Part shown: piece by piece, positions 44,071 through 54,100 of the stretch
How positions within the stretch are numbered: position 1 is the first letter of the stretch
Layout of the letters: each line of letters begins with the position of its first letter
Source of the DNA: Aquipseudomonas alcaligenes
Lineage (GTDB): Bacteria > Pseudomonadota > Gammaproteobacteria > Pseudomonadales > Pseudomonadaceae
Length of the DNA stretch: 64,000 nt
Assembly: GCF_003205495.1 (NCBI RefSeq)
Contig: NZ_QJRX01000008.1
Coordinates: 124,001 to 188,000 of the forward strand
Direction: 5' to 3'
Translations under genes and position numbers: made by a program
The notes under the pieces: generated by a model
Databases searched by the model: none
The model's input: only the letters and a program-made list of their open reading frames with translations
Told to the model about the DNA's origin: nothing

Positions 44071-44682
44071 GTGTCCGTCGTCTTCGTCGCCGCCTCCAAA
44101 CTGCCCACGCCCTTCGCGGTGTTCACCATGCACGGTTTCCTCGATGAGGAGAGCGGCAAGGAGCACGTGGCCCTGACCCTGGGCGACGTCGCCGACGGCC
44201 AGCCGGTGCTGGGTCGCCTGCACTCCGAGTGCCTCACCGGCGATGCCCTGTTCAGCCAGCGTTGCGATTGCGGCGCCCAGCTCGAGGCCGCCCTGCGCGC
44301 CATCGCCGCCGAGGGCCGTGGCGTGCTCCTGTACCTGCGCCAGGAAGGCCGTGGCATCGGCCTGCTGAACAAGATCCGCGCCTACGAGCTGCAGGATGGC
44401 GGCGCCGATACGGTGGAGGCCAACGAGCGCCTGGGCTTCGCCGCCGACCAGCGCGACTACTCGATCTGCCAGCCGATGCTCGACCACCTGGGCATCCGCG
44501 CGATCCGCCTGATGACCAACAACCCGCGCAAGGTCAAGGCGCTGGAGGGCTTCGGCGTGCGCGTGGCCGAGCGTCGCCCGCTGGAAATCGCCCTCAACCC
44601 GCACAACCGCAAGTACCTGGCGACCAAGGCCGGCAAGCTCGGCCACATGCTGGGGCTGCAGCACCAGGAAGAAACCGAGTGA
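44071..44682 (+). CDS. ribA: GTP cyclohydrolase II
   Basis: A 203-residue enzyme for the first riboflavin step. It starts at a GTG ([12 protein letters not shown]) with AGGAG upstream. The zinc cysteines Cys54, Cys65 and Cys67 ([15 protein letters not shown]), the RQEGRGIGL loop and the [12 protein letters not shown]-binding site are all intact, unlike in the RibBA C-terminus. A possible -10 (TACAAT) at 44027 suggests its own promoter. Its stop overlaps the next gene by four bases. Confidence 0.97.
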   Translation: MSVVFVAASKLPTPFAVFTMHGFLDEESGKEHVALTLGDVADGQPVLGRLHSECLTGDALFSQRCDCGAQLEAALRAIAAEGRGVLLYLRQEGRGIGLLNKIRAYELQDGGADTVEANERLGFAADQRDYSICQPMLDHLGIRAIRLMTNNPRKVKALEGFGVRVAERRPLEIALNPHNRKYLATKAGKLGHMLGLQHQEETE

Positions 44683-45098
44683 CCCGCGCCGAGGTGCGTC
44701 GCCGGCTCGCCCTGGAGTGGTGGCGCTGGCTCGGCTTCGCCCTGGCGCCGCTGTTCTTCCTCAACCTGCTGTTCGGCGGCAGTCAGGCACTGGGCAGCGT
44801 GCTGGAGATGCCGCTGTTCATCGCCGGCCTGGCCTCCATGTTCGTCAGCCTGCCGCTGTTCTCCGCCTACAAGCGCGCGCTGATCGCCACCGAGGCTGCA
44901 CTGGACGGTGAACACGAGCGCGAGGCCTGGCTGGCACTGGCGGCGCAGCGGCGCAAGGCCTTCCTCGGTGCCGGTCTGCCGGCGTGGATCGCCGCCATCG
45001 CCCTGTTCAGCGGGCTCAATGCCGTCGCCCTGATCCTCCTGGCCCTGAGCAGCGTGGTGCTGTTCTGCCTGTACCGCATTCCCCGCCAGCTGGGTTGA
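44679..45098 (+). CDS. Small inner-membrane protein
   Basis: A 139-residue protein starting at GTG 44679 ([20 protein letters not shown]). Three hydrophobic segments, [33 protein letters not shown] and [20 protein letters not shown] with SSVVLFCLY, indicate three or four helices around a helical cytoplasmic loop. No domain is recognised. It is coupled to ribA (overlap) and to the BtuF-like gene (one-base overlap). Confidence 0.65.
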   Translation: MTRAEVRRRLALEWWRWLGFALAPLFFLNLLFGGSQALGSVLEMPLFIAGLASMFVSLPLFSAYKRALIATEAALDGEHEREAWLALAAQRRKAFLGAGLPAWIAAIALFSGLNAVALILLALSSVVLFCLYRIPRQLG

Positions 45099-45895
45099 TG
45101 CGCGCGCTGCTGGCCGCCTGTCTGCTCGCCCTCAGCCCGGCGCTGACGGCGGCCGAACGGGTGGTCAGCCTGGCCCCCTCGATGTCCGAGATCATGCTGG
45201 AACTGGGCGCCGAGTCGCGCCTGGTCGGCCTGCTCGATGGCGGGCCGCGCCCGCCGGCGCTGGCGGGTGTGCCCTCGGTCGGGCGCTATGGCCAGGTCGA
45301 GCTGGAAACCTTGCTGGCGTTCAAGCCGGACCTGCTGCTGCTCTGGCCCGGCAGTGTGCCCGAGGCCCAGCAGGCGCAGCTGCGGGCCTTCGGCATCCCG
45401 CTGTATGTCGGCGAGCCCCATGATCTGCAGGCGCTGGCCGAGCAGTTCGCCGAAGTGGGTCGGCTGGTCGGTACCGAGGCCCGCGGCCGTGAGCTGCGCG
45501 ACCGCTTCACCACGCGCCTGGCCGAGCTGCGCCGGCGCTATCGCCGCGAGCCGCCGTTGGCGGTGTTCTATCAGGTCTGGAACGAGCCGCTGTACACCCT
45601 CGGCGGGCGGCAGATCGTCAGCGACGCGCTGCGGGTGTGTGGCGCGCGCAACGTGTTCGCCGATCTGCAGTTGCCGGCACCCCAGGTCAATGTCGAGGCG
45701 GTGCTGGGGCGCGCGCCCGAGGTGATTCTGGGGGGCAGCGAGGCCGAACTGCAGCGCTGGCGAGCCTGGCCGCAGCTGCCCGCGGTGCGTCTGGGCCAGC
45801 TGTGGACGGTGCCGGACAAGGGCCTGGAACGGCCCAGCTTCCAGATGCTGGCGGCCACCGAGCAGCTCTGCGAACTGTTGGCCAGGGCCCGTTGA
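45098..45895 (+). CDS. Periplasmic cobalamin-binding protein, BtuF-like
   Basis: A 265-residue helical-backbone binding protein with a signal peptide (LLAACLLALSPALTAA). Conserved patterns of the BtuF/FhuD clan are RVVSLAPSMSEIMLELG, GVPSVGRYGQVELETLLAFKPDLLL and YQVWNEPLYTLGG. It is convergent with btuB, which is under a cobalamin riboswitch, so a role in vitamin B12 uptake is likely; the BtuCD genes are not in this window. It shares one base with the upstream membrane protein. Confidence 0.82.
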   Translation: MRALLAACLLALSPALTAAERVVSLAPSMSEIMLELGAESRLVGLLDGGPRPPALAGVPSVGRYGQVELETLLAFKPDLLLLWPGSVPEAQQAQLRAFGIPLYVGEPHDLQALAEQFAEVGRLVGTEARGRELRDRFTTRLAELRRRYRREPPLAVFYQVWNEPLYTLGGRQIVSDALRVCGARNVFADLQLPAPQVNVEAVLGRAPEVILGGSEAELQRWRAWPQLPAVRLGQLWTVPDKGLERPSFQMLAATEQLCELLARAR

Positions 45896-45904
45896 GGTAT
45901 TAAG

Positions 45905-45931
45905 AAAAAAGGCCCCTCGCGGGGCCTTGTT
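45905..45931. terminator. Bidirectional terminator between the btuF-like gene and btuB
   Basis: GGCCCC and GGGGCC flank a four-base loop. On the minus strand the stem is followed by six T, and on the plus strand by TTGTT. It ends both convergent transcripts. Confidence 0.85.
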
Positions 45932-45934
45932 CGT

Positions 45935-47821
45935 TTACAGCTTGGGAGTCCAGACGAACCCGAGCAGGGCCGTGCGGCCTTCCTGGCGGTAGCCGTAGCG
46001 TTCGCCTCCGTGCTCGTAGAGGGCGCGCTGGTAGTCCTTGTCCAGCAGGTTGTCGATCTTCGCCTCCAGCTTCAGCTCGCCGCTCGCCTGCCAGCTGCCG
46101 CGCAGGCCGAGTAGGCCGTAGCCGCCCAGTTCGTGCTGGTTGTCCGGGTCGTCGTAGCTGCTGCTCGCCAGCTGCCAGGTGGCACCGACGGCGAAGGCAC
46201 CGAAGGCGCGATCCAGGTCCAGGCTGAGGGTGCGGCGGGCACGGCGATTGAGGGTGTGGCCGCTGTCGCGGTCGCGCGGATCGACTAAGGCGATGCCGAG
46301 CTGGCCCTGCCAGCCGAACAGCTCCTGCTGCAGGTTGGCCTCGAAGCCGTGGATACGGGCTTCGGCGATGTTCTGCGGGATGAAGTCCTGGTCGCTGGCG
46401 ATTGCATCTTCAATGTCGGTGCGGTACAGCGAGGCCTCCAGGCGTGTGCGCTCGGCCAGTTGGCTGCGCCACTGCAGCTCATAGCTTTTCGAGTGCTCGG
46501 GCTTGAGGTCCGGGTTGCTGTAGTCCGGGTAGTAGAGATCGTTGAAGGTCGGCGCGCGGAAGCCCTCGCTGTACGACAGCACCAGGTCATTGCCGGCGTT
46601 CAGCGGCAGGGTCAGGGCGCCGCTCCAGGTGTTCTCGCTGCCGAACTGCTCGTTCTTGTCGTGGCGTACGCCCAGCTCGGTGGAGAAGTGCTCGCTCTCA
46701 TAGCGATGCTGGACAAACGCGGCCTGGTTCCAGCGCTGCTGCTCGGCGAAGGCGGTGTTGCTGTTGAGCTGATCCTCGTACCACTCGCCACCCAGCAGCA
46801 GGCCGTGGCTGTCGCTCAGGGCCAGGGTGTTGAGCCAGTTCACCGAGTCGCGATAGGTGTTGAACACGCCACGCTCGTCGCTGAGCTTGTCCAGGCTTTC
46901 CTCGCGGTTCTCACTGTGGCCGACTTCCAGGCGGCTGCTCCACAGGTCGTTGACCTGCGCGTCCAGGTAGCTGGACGCACTGCTGAGGGTGAAGTCGCTG
47001 TAGGGCTCCTGGCCGACCGACTCGAAGGTGGTCATGTCGAAACGGCCGAAGGGGTTGTCGAACTCGGTACGGCCGCGCTGGTCGAGGACGTTGACGCCGG
47101 CTTCCAGGCTGTCGCTGAAGCTATGGCTCAGGCTGAGGCTGAAGGCCTTGTTGCGGTAGGCGTCGTGGTCCTGGTCGGAGTCGTAGGAGATGCCGGTGCG
47201 ATCGATGCCGTCGCTTTCGTCAAGGCTGCCGGCCAGGCTGAAGCGGGTCTGCTGGTCGCCGCCGGAGAGTCCGGCGCTGCGCCGCCAGCTGTCGTTGCTG
47301 CCATAGCCCATGCGCACGAAGGGCTGCAGGCCCTCGCCGGCGCTGCGGCGGGTGAAGATCTGCACCACGCCGCCGATAGCGTCGGCGCCGTACACCGCCG
47401 AGCGTGGGCCGCGCAGCACTTCGACGCGCTCGATCTGGTCGACATTGAGGAACTGCAGGTTACTGTCGCCGGAGCTGGCCGAGGCGATGCGCATGCCGTC
47501 TACCAGCACCAGGCTCTGTGCCGACTTGGTTCCGCGGATATACAGGCTGGCCAGGCTGCCGGCACCGTTGTCGGTCACTTGCACGCCGGGGACGCGGCGC
47601 AGCAGGTCGCTGACCGAGGCCGGCTGCAGGCGTTCGATGTCGGCGCGGGTGAATACGGTGCTCGCCGTGCTGCTGGCATCGCGTTGCTGCACGTCGCGGT
47701 TGGCGCTGATCAGCGTCTCGGGCAGCTTGAGCGCGGCGCCCTGGCCGGCGGCCAGCGCGAGGCCGGCAGGCAGCAGGGCCAGGCTCAGGGCCGAGAGGGG
47801 CAGGGTGTGGGACAGTTTCAT
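45935..47821 (-). CDS. btuB: TonB-dependent vitamin B12 receptor
   Basis: A 628-residue outer-membrane receptor with a signal peptide (LPLSALSLALLPAGLALAAG), a TonB-box region (LPETLISANRD), a plug domain (VSDLLRRVPGVQVTDNGAGS, RGTKSAQSLVLVDGMRI) and a 22-strand barrel ending in the conserved WTPKL. It imports cobalamin. Expression is set by the cobalamin riboswitch in its leader, and the gene is convergent with the BtuF-like gene. Confidence 0.92.
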   Translation of the reverse strand: MKLSHTLPLSALSLALLPAGLALAAGQGAALKLPETLISANRDVQQRDASSTASTVFTRADIERLQPASVSDLLRRVPGVQVTDNGAGSLASLYIRGTKSAQSLVLVDGMRIASASSGDSNLQFLNVDQIERVEVLRGPRSAVYGADAIGGVVQIFTRRSAGEGLQPFVRMGYGSNDSWRRSAGLSGGDQQTRFSLAGSLDESDGIDRTGISYDSDQDHDAYRNKAFSLSLSHSFSDSLEAGVNVLDQRGRTEFDNPFGRFDMTTFESVGQEPYSDFTLSSASSYLDAQVNDLWSSRLEVGHSENREESLDKLSDERGVFNTYRDSVNWLNTLALSDSHGLLLGGEWYEDQLNSNTAFAEQQRWNQAAFVQHRYESEHFSTELGVRHDKNEQFGSENTWSGALTLPLNAGNDLVLSYSEGFRAPTFNDLYYPDYSNPDLKPEHSKSYELQWRSQLAERTRLEASLYRTDIEDAIASDQDFIPQNIAEARIHGFEANLQQELFGWQGQLGIALVDPRDRDSGHTLNRRARRTLSLDLDRAFGAFAVGATWQLASSSYDDPDNQHELGGYGLLGLRGSWQASGELKLEAKIDNLLDKDYQRALYEHGGERYGYRQEGRTALLGFVWTPKL

Positions 47822-47907
47822 CGGGATTCCTCAAAGACAAAGACTTCGAGGAGGGCAGAAAGCAGGCGCACGGCGGCGCCTGACGGTGCGGCCCTCCGCA
47901 ACACCAG

Positions 47908-48078
47908 TCGAATCCGTCAGGCCGGTCTCCGGGCTCTCGATTCTGCTCCGCGCGCCTTCCCGGTTGACCCAGTGGCTGTTGCGCGGACCTGCAGCAGGGC
48001 TGCGATCGATTACCGTTGCGGGGGCAGCGCCGGGATTGCTCATGGAGCGCACCGGCTTCCCGATTATCGCCGGCGTGA
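47908..48078 (-). promoter_or_regulatory. Cobalamin riboswitch of btuB
   Basis: On the minus strand the aptamer includes CGGGAAGCCGGTGCGC, CGGCGCTGCCCCCGCAACGG and the B12-box-type GCCACTGGGTCAACCGGGAA followed by GGAGCAGA and AGCCCGGAGACCGGCC. These are the diagnostic conserved blocks. Adenosylcobalamin or methylcobalamin binding lowers btuB expression. The rest of the gap 47822-48157 contains the expression region (47822-47907) and the dxs terminator. Confidence 0.95.
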
Positions 48079-48096
48079 ACCGGCGCACCTGATGGA

Positions 48097-48129
48097 AAAG
48101 AAAACGCCGCGCACCTTAGTGCACGGCGT
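48097..48129 (-). terminator. Terminator of dxs
   Basis: ACGCCG-C-GCAC and GTGC-A-CGGCGT form a stem with one mismatch around the four-base loop CTTA (48104-48129). On the minus strand the stem is followed by TTTTCTTTTCC. It lies 28 bases after the dxs stop and about 20 bases before the btuB riboswitch. Confidence 0.75.
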
Positions 48130-48157
48130 GTTGAAGCTCAAGCAAGTTTAGCGTGCC

Positions 48158-50062
48158 TCAGCTTGAGCTTTGCTCAAGTTGCTGCAGGCGGCGACGGACG
48201 GCCGCTTCGATGCCGGCCTGGTCCAGGCCACACTCGGCGAGCATCTGCGCCGGCTTGGCGTGCTCCACGTAGTAATCGGGCAGGCCCAGGTGCAGCAGCG
48301 GCTTGACCAGGTTCTCGGCAGCGAGGAACTCGCTGACCGCGGAGCCTGCGCCACCCATCACGGCGTTTTCCTCGATGGTCACCAGCAGCGCGTGGCTGGC
48401 GGCCAGTTCGCGCAGCAGGGCCTCGTCCAGCGGCTTGACGAAGCGCATGTCGACCACGGTGGCGTCGAGGGTCTCGCCGACCTTGAGGGCCTCGGCCAGC
48501 TGCACGCCGAAGACCAGCAGGGCCACGCCCTGGCCCTGGCGACGCAGCACCGCCTTGCCGATCTCGACACTGTCCAGTGCCGGGTCGATGGGCGCATTGG
48601 GGCCACTGCCACGCGGATAACGCACGGCTGCCGGGCCCTGGAAGTGGTAGCCGGTGGTCAGCAGCTGGCGCAGCTCGTTCTCGTCGCTGGGCGTGGCGAT
48701 GAGCATGCCGGGGATGCAGCGCAGGTAGGAGATGTCGAAGCTGCCGGCGTGGGTCGGGCCGTCTTCGCCGACCAGGCCGGCGCGGTCGATGGCGAACAGC
48801 ACGTCGAGGTTCTGCACCGCCACGTCATGGATCAGCTGGTCGTAGGCGCGCTGCAAGAAGGTGGAGTAGATCGCCACCACCGGCTTGGCGCCATCGCAGG
48901 CCATGCCGGCGGCCAGGGTCACCGCGTGCTGCTCGGCGATGGCGACGTCGAAGTAGCGTTCGGGGAAGCGCTCGCTGAAAGCCACCAGGTCGGAGCCTTC
49001 CTTCATCGCCGGGGTGATGCCGACCAGGCGCGGATCTTCGGCGGCCATATCGCACAGCCACTGGCCGAACACGCTGGAGTACTTGGGCCCGGAGGGTTGC
49101 TTGGGCGCGACCGGGGCGTTGATCGGCTCCAGCTTGGTGATGGCGTGGTAGCCGATCGGGTCGGCCTCGGCCGGAGCGAAGCCCTTGCCCTTCTTGGTCA
49201 CCACGTGGAGGAACTGCGGGCCCTCCAGGTCGCGCATGTTGCGCAGGGTGGCCAGCAGGGTGGGCAGGTCGTGGCCGTCGATCGGGCCGACGTAGTTCCA
49301 GCCCAGTTCCTCGAACAGGGTGCCGGGCACCAGCATGCCCTTGGCGTGCTCCTCGACCTTGCGCGCGATCTCCCAGGCGCCGGGCAGGCGCGAGAGGATC
49401 TTCTTGCTGCCCTCGCGCATGCTCGAATAGGTGCGGCTGGAGATGATCTTGGCCAGGTAGTTGGACAGGCCGCCGACATTCTTGGAGATCGACATGTCGT
49501 TGTCGTTGAGCACGACCAGCATGTTGGCCTTCACGTCCGACGCATGGTTGAGCGCCTCGAAGGCCATGCCGGCGGTCAGCGCGCCGTCGCCGATCACCGC
49601 CACCGCCTTGCGCCGCGAACCCTGCATGCGCGCGGCGATGGCCATGCCGAGGGCGGCGCTGATGCTGGTGCTGGAGTGGCCGACGCCGAAGGTGTCGTAC
49701 TCGCTCTCGCTGCGCCGCGGGAAGGCGGCCAGGCCGTCCTTCTGGCGCAGGGTGGACATGCGCTCGCGGCGGCCGGTGAGGATCTTGTGCGGGTAGGCCT
49801 GGTGACCGACGTCCCACACCAGGCGGTCATCCGGGGTGTCGAAGATGTAGTGCAGGGCGATGGTCAGCTCGACCACGCCGAGGCCGGCGCCGAAATGCCC
49901 GCCGGTCTGGCCGACGCTGTACAGCAGGTACTGGCGCAGCTCGTCGGCGAGGGTCTCCAGCTCGCTTTCCGCCAGGCGGCGCAGGCCGTCCGGGGTCTCG
50001 GCACGGTCGAGCAGGGGCGTGGCGGGGCGCTCGCGCGGAATCTCGTGGAAGGTGGTCGGCAT
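48158..50062 (-). CDS. dxs: 1-deoxy-D-xylulose-5-phosphate synthase
   Basis: A 634-residue thiamine-diphosphate enzyme, the first step of the MEP isoprenoid pathway. It begins [35 protein letters not shown] binds Th[14 protein letters not shown] and [17 protein letters not shown] hold catalytic residues, and [11 protein letters not shown] binds substrate. The start 23 codons into the longer frame is the family start. With ispA nearby it supplies precursors for quinones made by the ubi genes. The end is followed by a terminator. Confidence 0.97.
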   Translation of the reverse strand: MPTTFHEIPRERPATPLLDRAETPDGLRRLAESELETLADELRQYLLYSVGQTGGHFGAGLGVVELTIALHYIFDTPDDRLVWDVGHQAYPHKILTGRRERMSTLRQKDGLAAFPRRSESEYDTFGVGHSSTSISAALGMAIAARMQGSRRKAVAVIGDGALTAGMAFEALNHASDVKANMLVVLNDNDMSISKNVGGLSNYLAKIISSRTYSSMREGSKKILSRLPGAWEIARKVEEHAKGMLVPGTLFEELGWNYVGPIDGHDLPTLLATLRNMRDLEGPQFLHVVTKKGKGFAPAEADPIGYHAITKLEPINAPVAPKQPSGPKYSSVFGQWLCDMAAEDPRLVGITPAMKEGSDLVAFSERFPERYFDVAIAEQHAVTLAAGMACDGAKPVVAIYSTFLQRAYDQLIHDVAVQNLDVLFAIDRAGLVGEDGPTHAGSFDISYLRCIPGMLIATPSDENELRQLLTTGYHFQGPAAVRYPRGSGPNAPIDPALDSVEIGKAVLRRQGQGVALLVFGVQLAEALKVGETLDATVVDMRFVKPLDEALLRELAASHALLVTIEENAVMGGAGSAVSEFLAAENLVKPLLHLGLPDYYVEHAKPAQMLAECGLDQAGIEAAVRRRLQQLEQSSS

Positions 50063-50143
50063 CAGGCGAATCGTTATGGGCGTGCAAAAGATGCGGCAGT
50101 TTACCCGAAGCGCCGGGAACAGCCCAAACACCCTGTAAGCGGA

Positions 50144-51094
50144 TCAGCCCGCGGCGTAGTGCCGCCCCAGGAAATCCAGCAGCAGCGCACTGACCCGCGC
50201 GCCGTCCTCGCTCTGCAGCCAGTGGCCGCAGCCGGGCAACAGGTGCTGTTCCAGGCGCGGCACCTTGGCCGCCATGCGCGCCAGGGTCGGTGCCTCGAAA
50301 CGGCCGACCGGGTCGCGCTCGCCGAGCAGGAACAGGGTCGGCTGCTCGACCCGCAGTGCGGCCAGGTGCTCGGTGCGCTGCCAGTTGCGCTCGAAGTTGC
50401 GGTACCAGTTCAGCGCGCCGTAAAAGCCGCGACCGGAGAAGGTCCGTTCGTACACGGCGAACAGCTGGGGCGGGCACCAGGCCGGCAGCGGCAGGTCATC
50501 CGCGCCGTCGAACAACCGGGCGTCAGCCGGCTTGTCCTGCAGCAGCGCGCCTTCCAGGCCGCCGAGCAGCAGGCGCAGGCTGCGGCCGATGTCGGCGTCC
50601 AGCTCGGCTTCGGCCAGGCCCGGCTGCTGGAAGTAGAGGATGTAGTGGAAGCGCCCGGCGTAGGCCTCGCGCATCATCTCGATGGCCGGGCGTTTCGGTC
50701 GCCCGCCGAAGGGCACCGACAGGGCGCCGAGGGCCTGCACCCGCGTGGGCTCCAGCAGGGCCAGGTGCCAGGCCACCGGCGCTCCCCAGTCATGGCCGAC
50801 CACGGCGACGCGGGTCTGGCCGAAGGCGTCCATGGCGCCCTGGATGTCGCCGCACAGGGTCAGCAGGTCGTAGGCGGCCGGGTCGCGTGGCGCGCTGCTC
50901 TGCCCGTAGCCGCGCATCTCCGGGGCGAACACCCGGTAGCCGGCGGCGGCCAGCGCCTCGATCTGCGGATGCCAGGCGTACCAGCACTCGGGAAAGCCGT
51001 GCAACAGCCAGACCGGGCGGCCGCCTTCGGGGCCGGCGCTATAGAGGCTGAGGTCGATGCCGTTGACGGCGAGGAGCCGATGTTCGATGGGCAT
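50144..51094 (-). CDS. Epoxide-hydrolase-like alpha/beta hydrolase
   Basis: A 316-residue hydrolase. HGFPECWYAWHPQI holds the HGFP oxyanion-hole motif, VVGHDWGAPVAWHLAL the nucleophile Asp (GHDWG), FYGALNWYRNF a tyrosine-containing lid motif, and LPGCGHWLQSEDG the His. The Asp nucleophile in place of Ser and paired lid Tyr residues point to an epoxide hydrolase or related haloalkane-type enzyme. The natural substrate is unknown. AAGGAAC precedes the ATG. It follows the carboxylase by 11 bases, suggesting a shared transcript. Confidence 0.88.
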   Translation of the reverse strand: MPIEHRLLAVNGIDLSLYSAGPEGGRPVWLLHGFPECWYAWHPQIEALAAAGYRVFAPEMRGYGQSSAPRDPAAYDLLTLCGDIQGAMDAFGQTRVAVVGHDWGAPVAWHLALLEPTRVQALGALSVPFGGRPKRPAIEMMREAYAGRFHYILYFQQPGLAEAELDADIGRSLRLLLGGLEGALLQDKPADARLFDGADDLPLPAWCPPQLFAVYERTFSGRGFYGALNWYRNFERNWQRTEHLAALRVEQPTLFLLGERDPVGRFEAPTLARMAAKVPRLEQHLLPGCGHWLQSEDGARVSALLLDFLGRHYAAG

Positions 51095-51105
51095 GGGCGA
51101 GTTCC

Positions 51106-54100
51106 TTACCAGGTATCGACGAAGGGCCGTTTCTTGCCCGCGCGTGGCGCCGGCGCGGGTGCCGCGTTGAGCCCGCGCAGCAGCCAGGCGCGGCTCTCGG
51201 CCGGGTCGATCACCGCGTCGATCTCCAGGTAGCTGGCCATGTTCAGCGCCTTGCCGTTGGCGTAGGCCTTGCCCACCAGCTTGTCGAACAGGGCCTGGCG
51301 GCTGGTCGCGTCCGCCTGGGCCGCCAGCTCCTTGGCGAAGCCCAGGCGCACCGCGCCTTCCAGGCCCATGGCGCCGAACTCGCCACTGGGCCAGGCGGCG
51401 GTGAACAGCGGCGCGTGGAAGCTGCCGGCGGCCATGGCCTGGGCGCCCAGGCCGTAGCCCTTGCGCAAGACCAGGGTGAAGAAGGGCACGCTCAGGCTGG
51501 CGGCGGTGACGAACAGGCGCGACACATGGCGCACCGTGGCCTGTTTCTCCGCTTCGGGGCCGACCATGAAGCCGGGGGTGTCGCATAGCGAGACGATGGG
51601 CAGGTCATGTGCGTCGCACAGCTGCAGGAAGCGCGCGGCCTTGTCGCCCGCCAGCGCGTCGATGGCGCCGCCCAGGTGGGCCGGGTTGTTGGCGATCAGG
51701 CCGAACGGCTTGCCCTCGATGCGGATCAGCGCGGTGATCAGCCCCGGGGCGAACTGGCGGCGCAGCTCCAGCACGCTGCCGTTGTCGGCCAGCAGTTCGA
51801 TCACCCGACGGATGTCGTAGACACGCAGGCGGTTCTCCGGGATCAGCTGGCGCAGCTCGCGCTGGTCGGCACACCGCCAGTCGGCCAGCGGCCCCTGGAA
51901 GTAGCCCAGGTACTGCTTGGCCACCTGCACCGCCTCGGCTTCGTCGGCCACCAGCACGTCGATCACCCCGTTGGGGCCTTGCACGCTGGTGGGGCCGACT
52001 TCCTCCGGTTTGTAGCTGCCCAGCCCGCCGCCTTCGATCATCGCCGGGCCGGCCATACCGATGGTCGCGTTCTGCGTGGCGATGATCACATCGCAGCAGC
52101 CGAGCAGTGCGGCGTTGCCGGCGAAGCAGCGGCCGGAAACCACGCCCACGGTCGGCACCAGGCCGGACAGCCTGGCCATGCCGACGAAGGTGTGGCAGTC
52201 CAGCCCGGCCACGCCGACGAAGTCGGTATCACCCGGCCGGCCGCCGCCGCCCTCGGCGAACAGCGCCACGGGCAGGCGCCACTGCTCGGCCAGGGCCAGC
52301 ATGCGGTCGGTCTTCTTGTGATTCATCACGCCCTGGGTGCCGGCGAACACCGTGTAGTCGTAGGCGATGGCCAGGCAGCGCGCGGCCTGTTCGCCGAACA
52401 GCCCGGCGTTGACCGTGCCGGTGCCGGCCACCAGGCCGTCGGCCGGGCTCAGCTCCAGCAGTTCTTCCGGCGAGCGCCGGCGGCGCTGGGCGGCCAGGGC
52501 CATGGCGCCGTATTCGCTGAAGCTGCCCTCATCCAGCAGGTCGGCGAGGTTTTCCCGCACGGTGCGCTGGCCGGTCTTGCGCCGCTTGGCCACCGCCTCG
52601 GGGCGGCGCGCATCGGTGAGGCGTGCGTGGCACTCCAGCACTTCGGCCAGGTCGGCGCGGATATGCGCAAGGTCGACGGCCTGTTCGTCCTGCACCTGGC
52701 CACCATCGACCTCGGCCGGCTCGAGGAACAGCAGGGCCTGGCCCTCGGCCAGTGCGTCGCCAGGGGCGACGGCCAGGGCGCGGACGATGCCGCCGCGCTC
52801 GGCGCGCACCTCGAACTCCATCTTCATCGCCTCCAGCACGGCGAGCACCTGGCCGGCGGCCACGGCATCGCCTTCGGCCACCTGCAGGGCGACCAGCACG
52901 CCGCTGCTCGGCGCGGCCAGGGCGAGGGTGCCGGGCGGTGCCTCGACGCCATGCCGGGCGGTGCTGTCCGCCGCGCCGCTGCCGGCGAAGTAGCGGTGCG
53001 GATGGGCCTCGCCATGGGCGGCGAGCAGCTCGCCGAGGTGGCGCTCGACGAAGCGGGTGTCGACCCGGTTGGCGGCGACCTCCTCGCGCTGTAGCAGGTT
53101 CTGCAGCAGGTGCAGGTTGCTCGCCACGCCCTCCAGGCGGCACTCGCAGAGGGCGCGGTAGGCGCGGCGCAGGGCGCCCGGGTAGTCGGTCGCGGTGGCG
53201 ATCAGCTTGGCCAGCAGCGAGTCGTAGGCCGGGCTGACCGGGTAGCCGGCGTAGCCGTGGCCGTCCACCCGCAGGCCGGGGCCGGAGGGCGGCTGGTAGG
53301 CGCTCAGCGTGCCGGCGGCGGGGCGCGCGCTGCCGTCGGCGTGCAGGGTCTCCAGGTTCAGGCGCAGCTGCACGGCGCAGCCCTTGGGTGCTGGCGGGCT
53401 GGCCAGACCGAGTTCGCTCAGGCGGCTGCCGGCGGCCAGGCGCAGCTGGGCGTGCAGCAGGTCGACGCCGGTGACCTGCTCGGTGACGGTGTGCTCGACC
53501 TGCACCCGCGGATTGGCCTCCATGAAGTAGAAGCGGCCCGGGCGGTCCAGGTCGAGGAGGAACTCGAAGGTGCCGATGCCGCGGTAGTTCACCTCGCCGG
53601 CCAGGCGCAGGGCGCAGGCGATGATCGCCTCGCGGGTCGCGCCGTCCAGGTCCGGGCTGGGGGCGATCTCCACCAGCTTCTGGTGGCGCCGCTGCAGGCT
53701 GCAGTCGCGCTCCCACAGGTGGCTGACGGCGTTGCCGTCGCCCAGCACCTGCACCTCGACATGGCGGGCGCGCTGCACCAGCTGCTCGACGTACAGTGCG
53801 CCGTCGCCGAAGGCGTTCTGCGCCTCGGAGCTGCAGCGCGCATAGGCCTCGACCAGCTCTTCGGTGGTACTGACCGCGCGCATGCCGCGGCCGCCACCAC
53901 CGGCGAGGGCCTTGAGCATCACCGCACCCTGCTCGGCCTGGAAGGCGAGGGCCTCGGCGAGGCTCACGGCACGATTGAGCCCCGGCACCAGCGGCACCTC
54001 GCAGCGTTCGGCCAGGGCGCGGGCGGCGGCCTTGTCGCCGAACAGTTCGAGGGTCTCCGGCGCCGGGCCGACGAAGGTCAGGCCGGCGGCCTGGCAGCGC

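Noticed and set aside
48170..51232. Very long plus-strand frame (1020 codons) opposite dxs and the hydrolase
   Set aside because: It is the mirror frame of two clear minus-strand genes in GC-rich DNA and has the low-complexity Ala/Gly/Gln/Val composition of such frames, with no domain.
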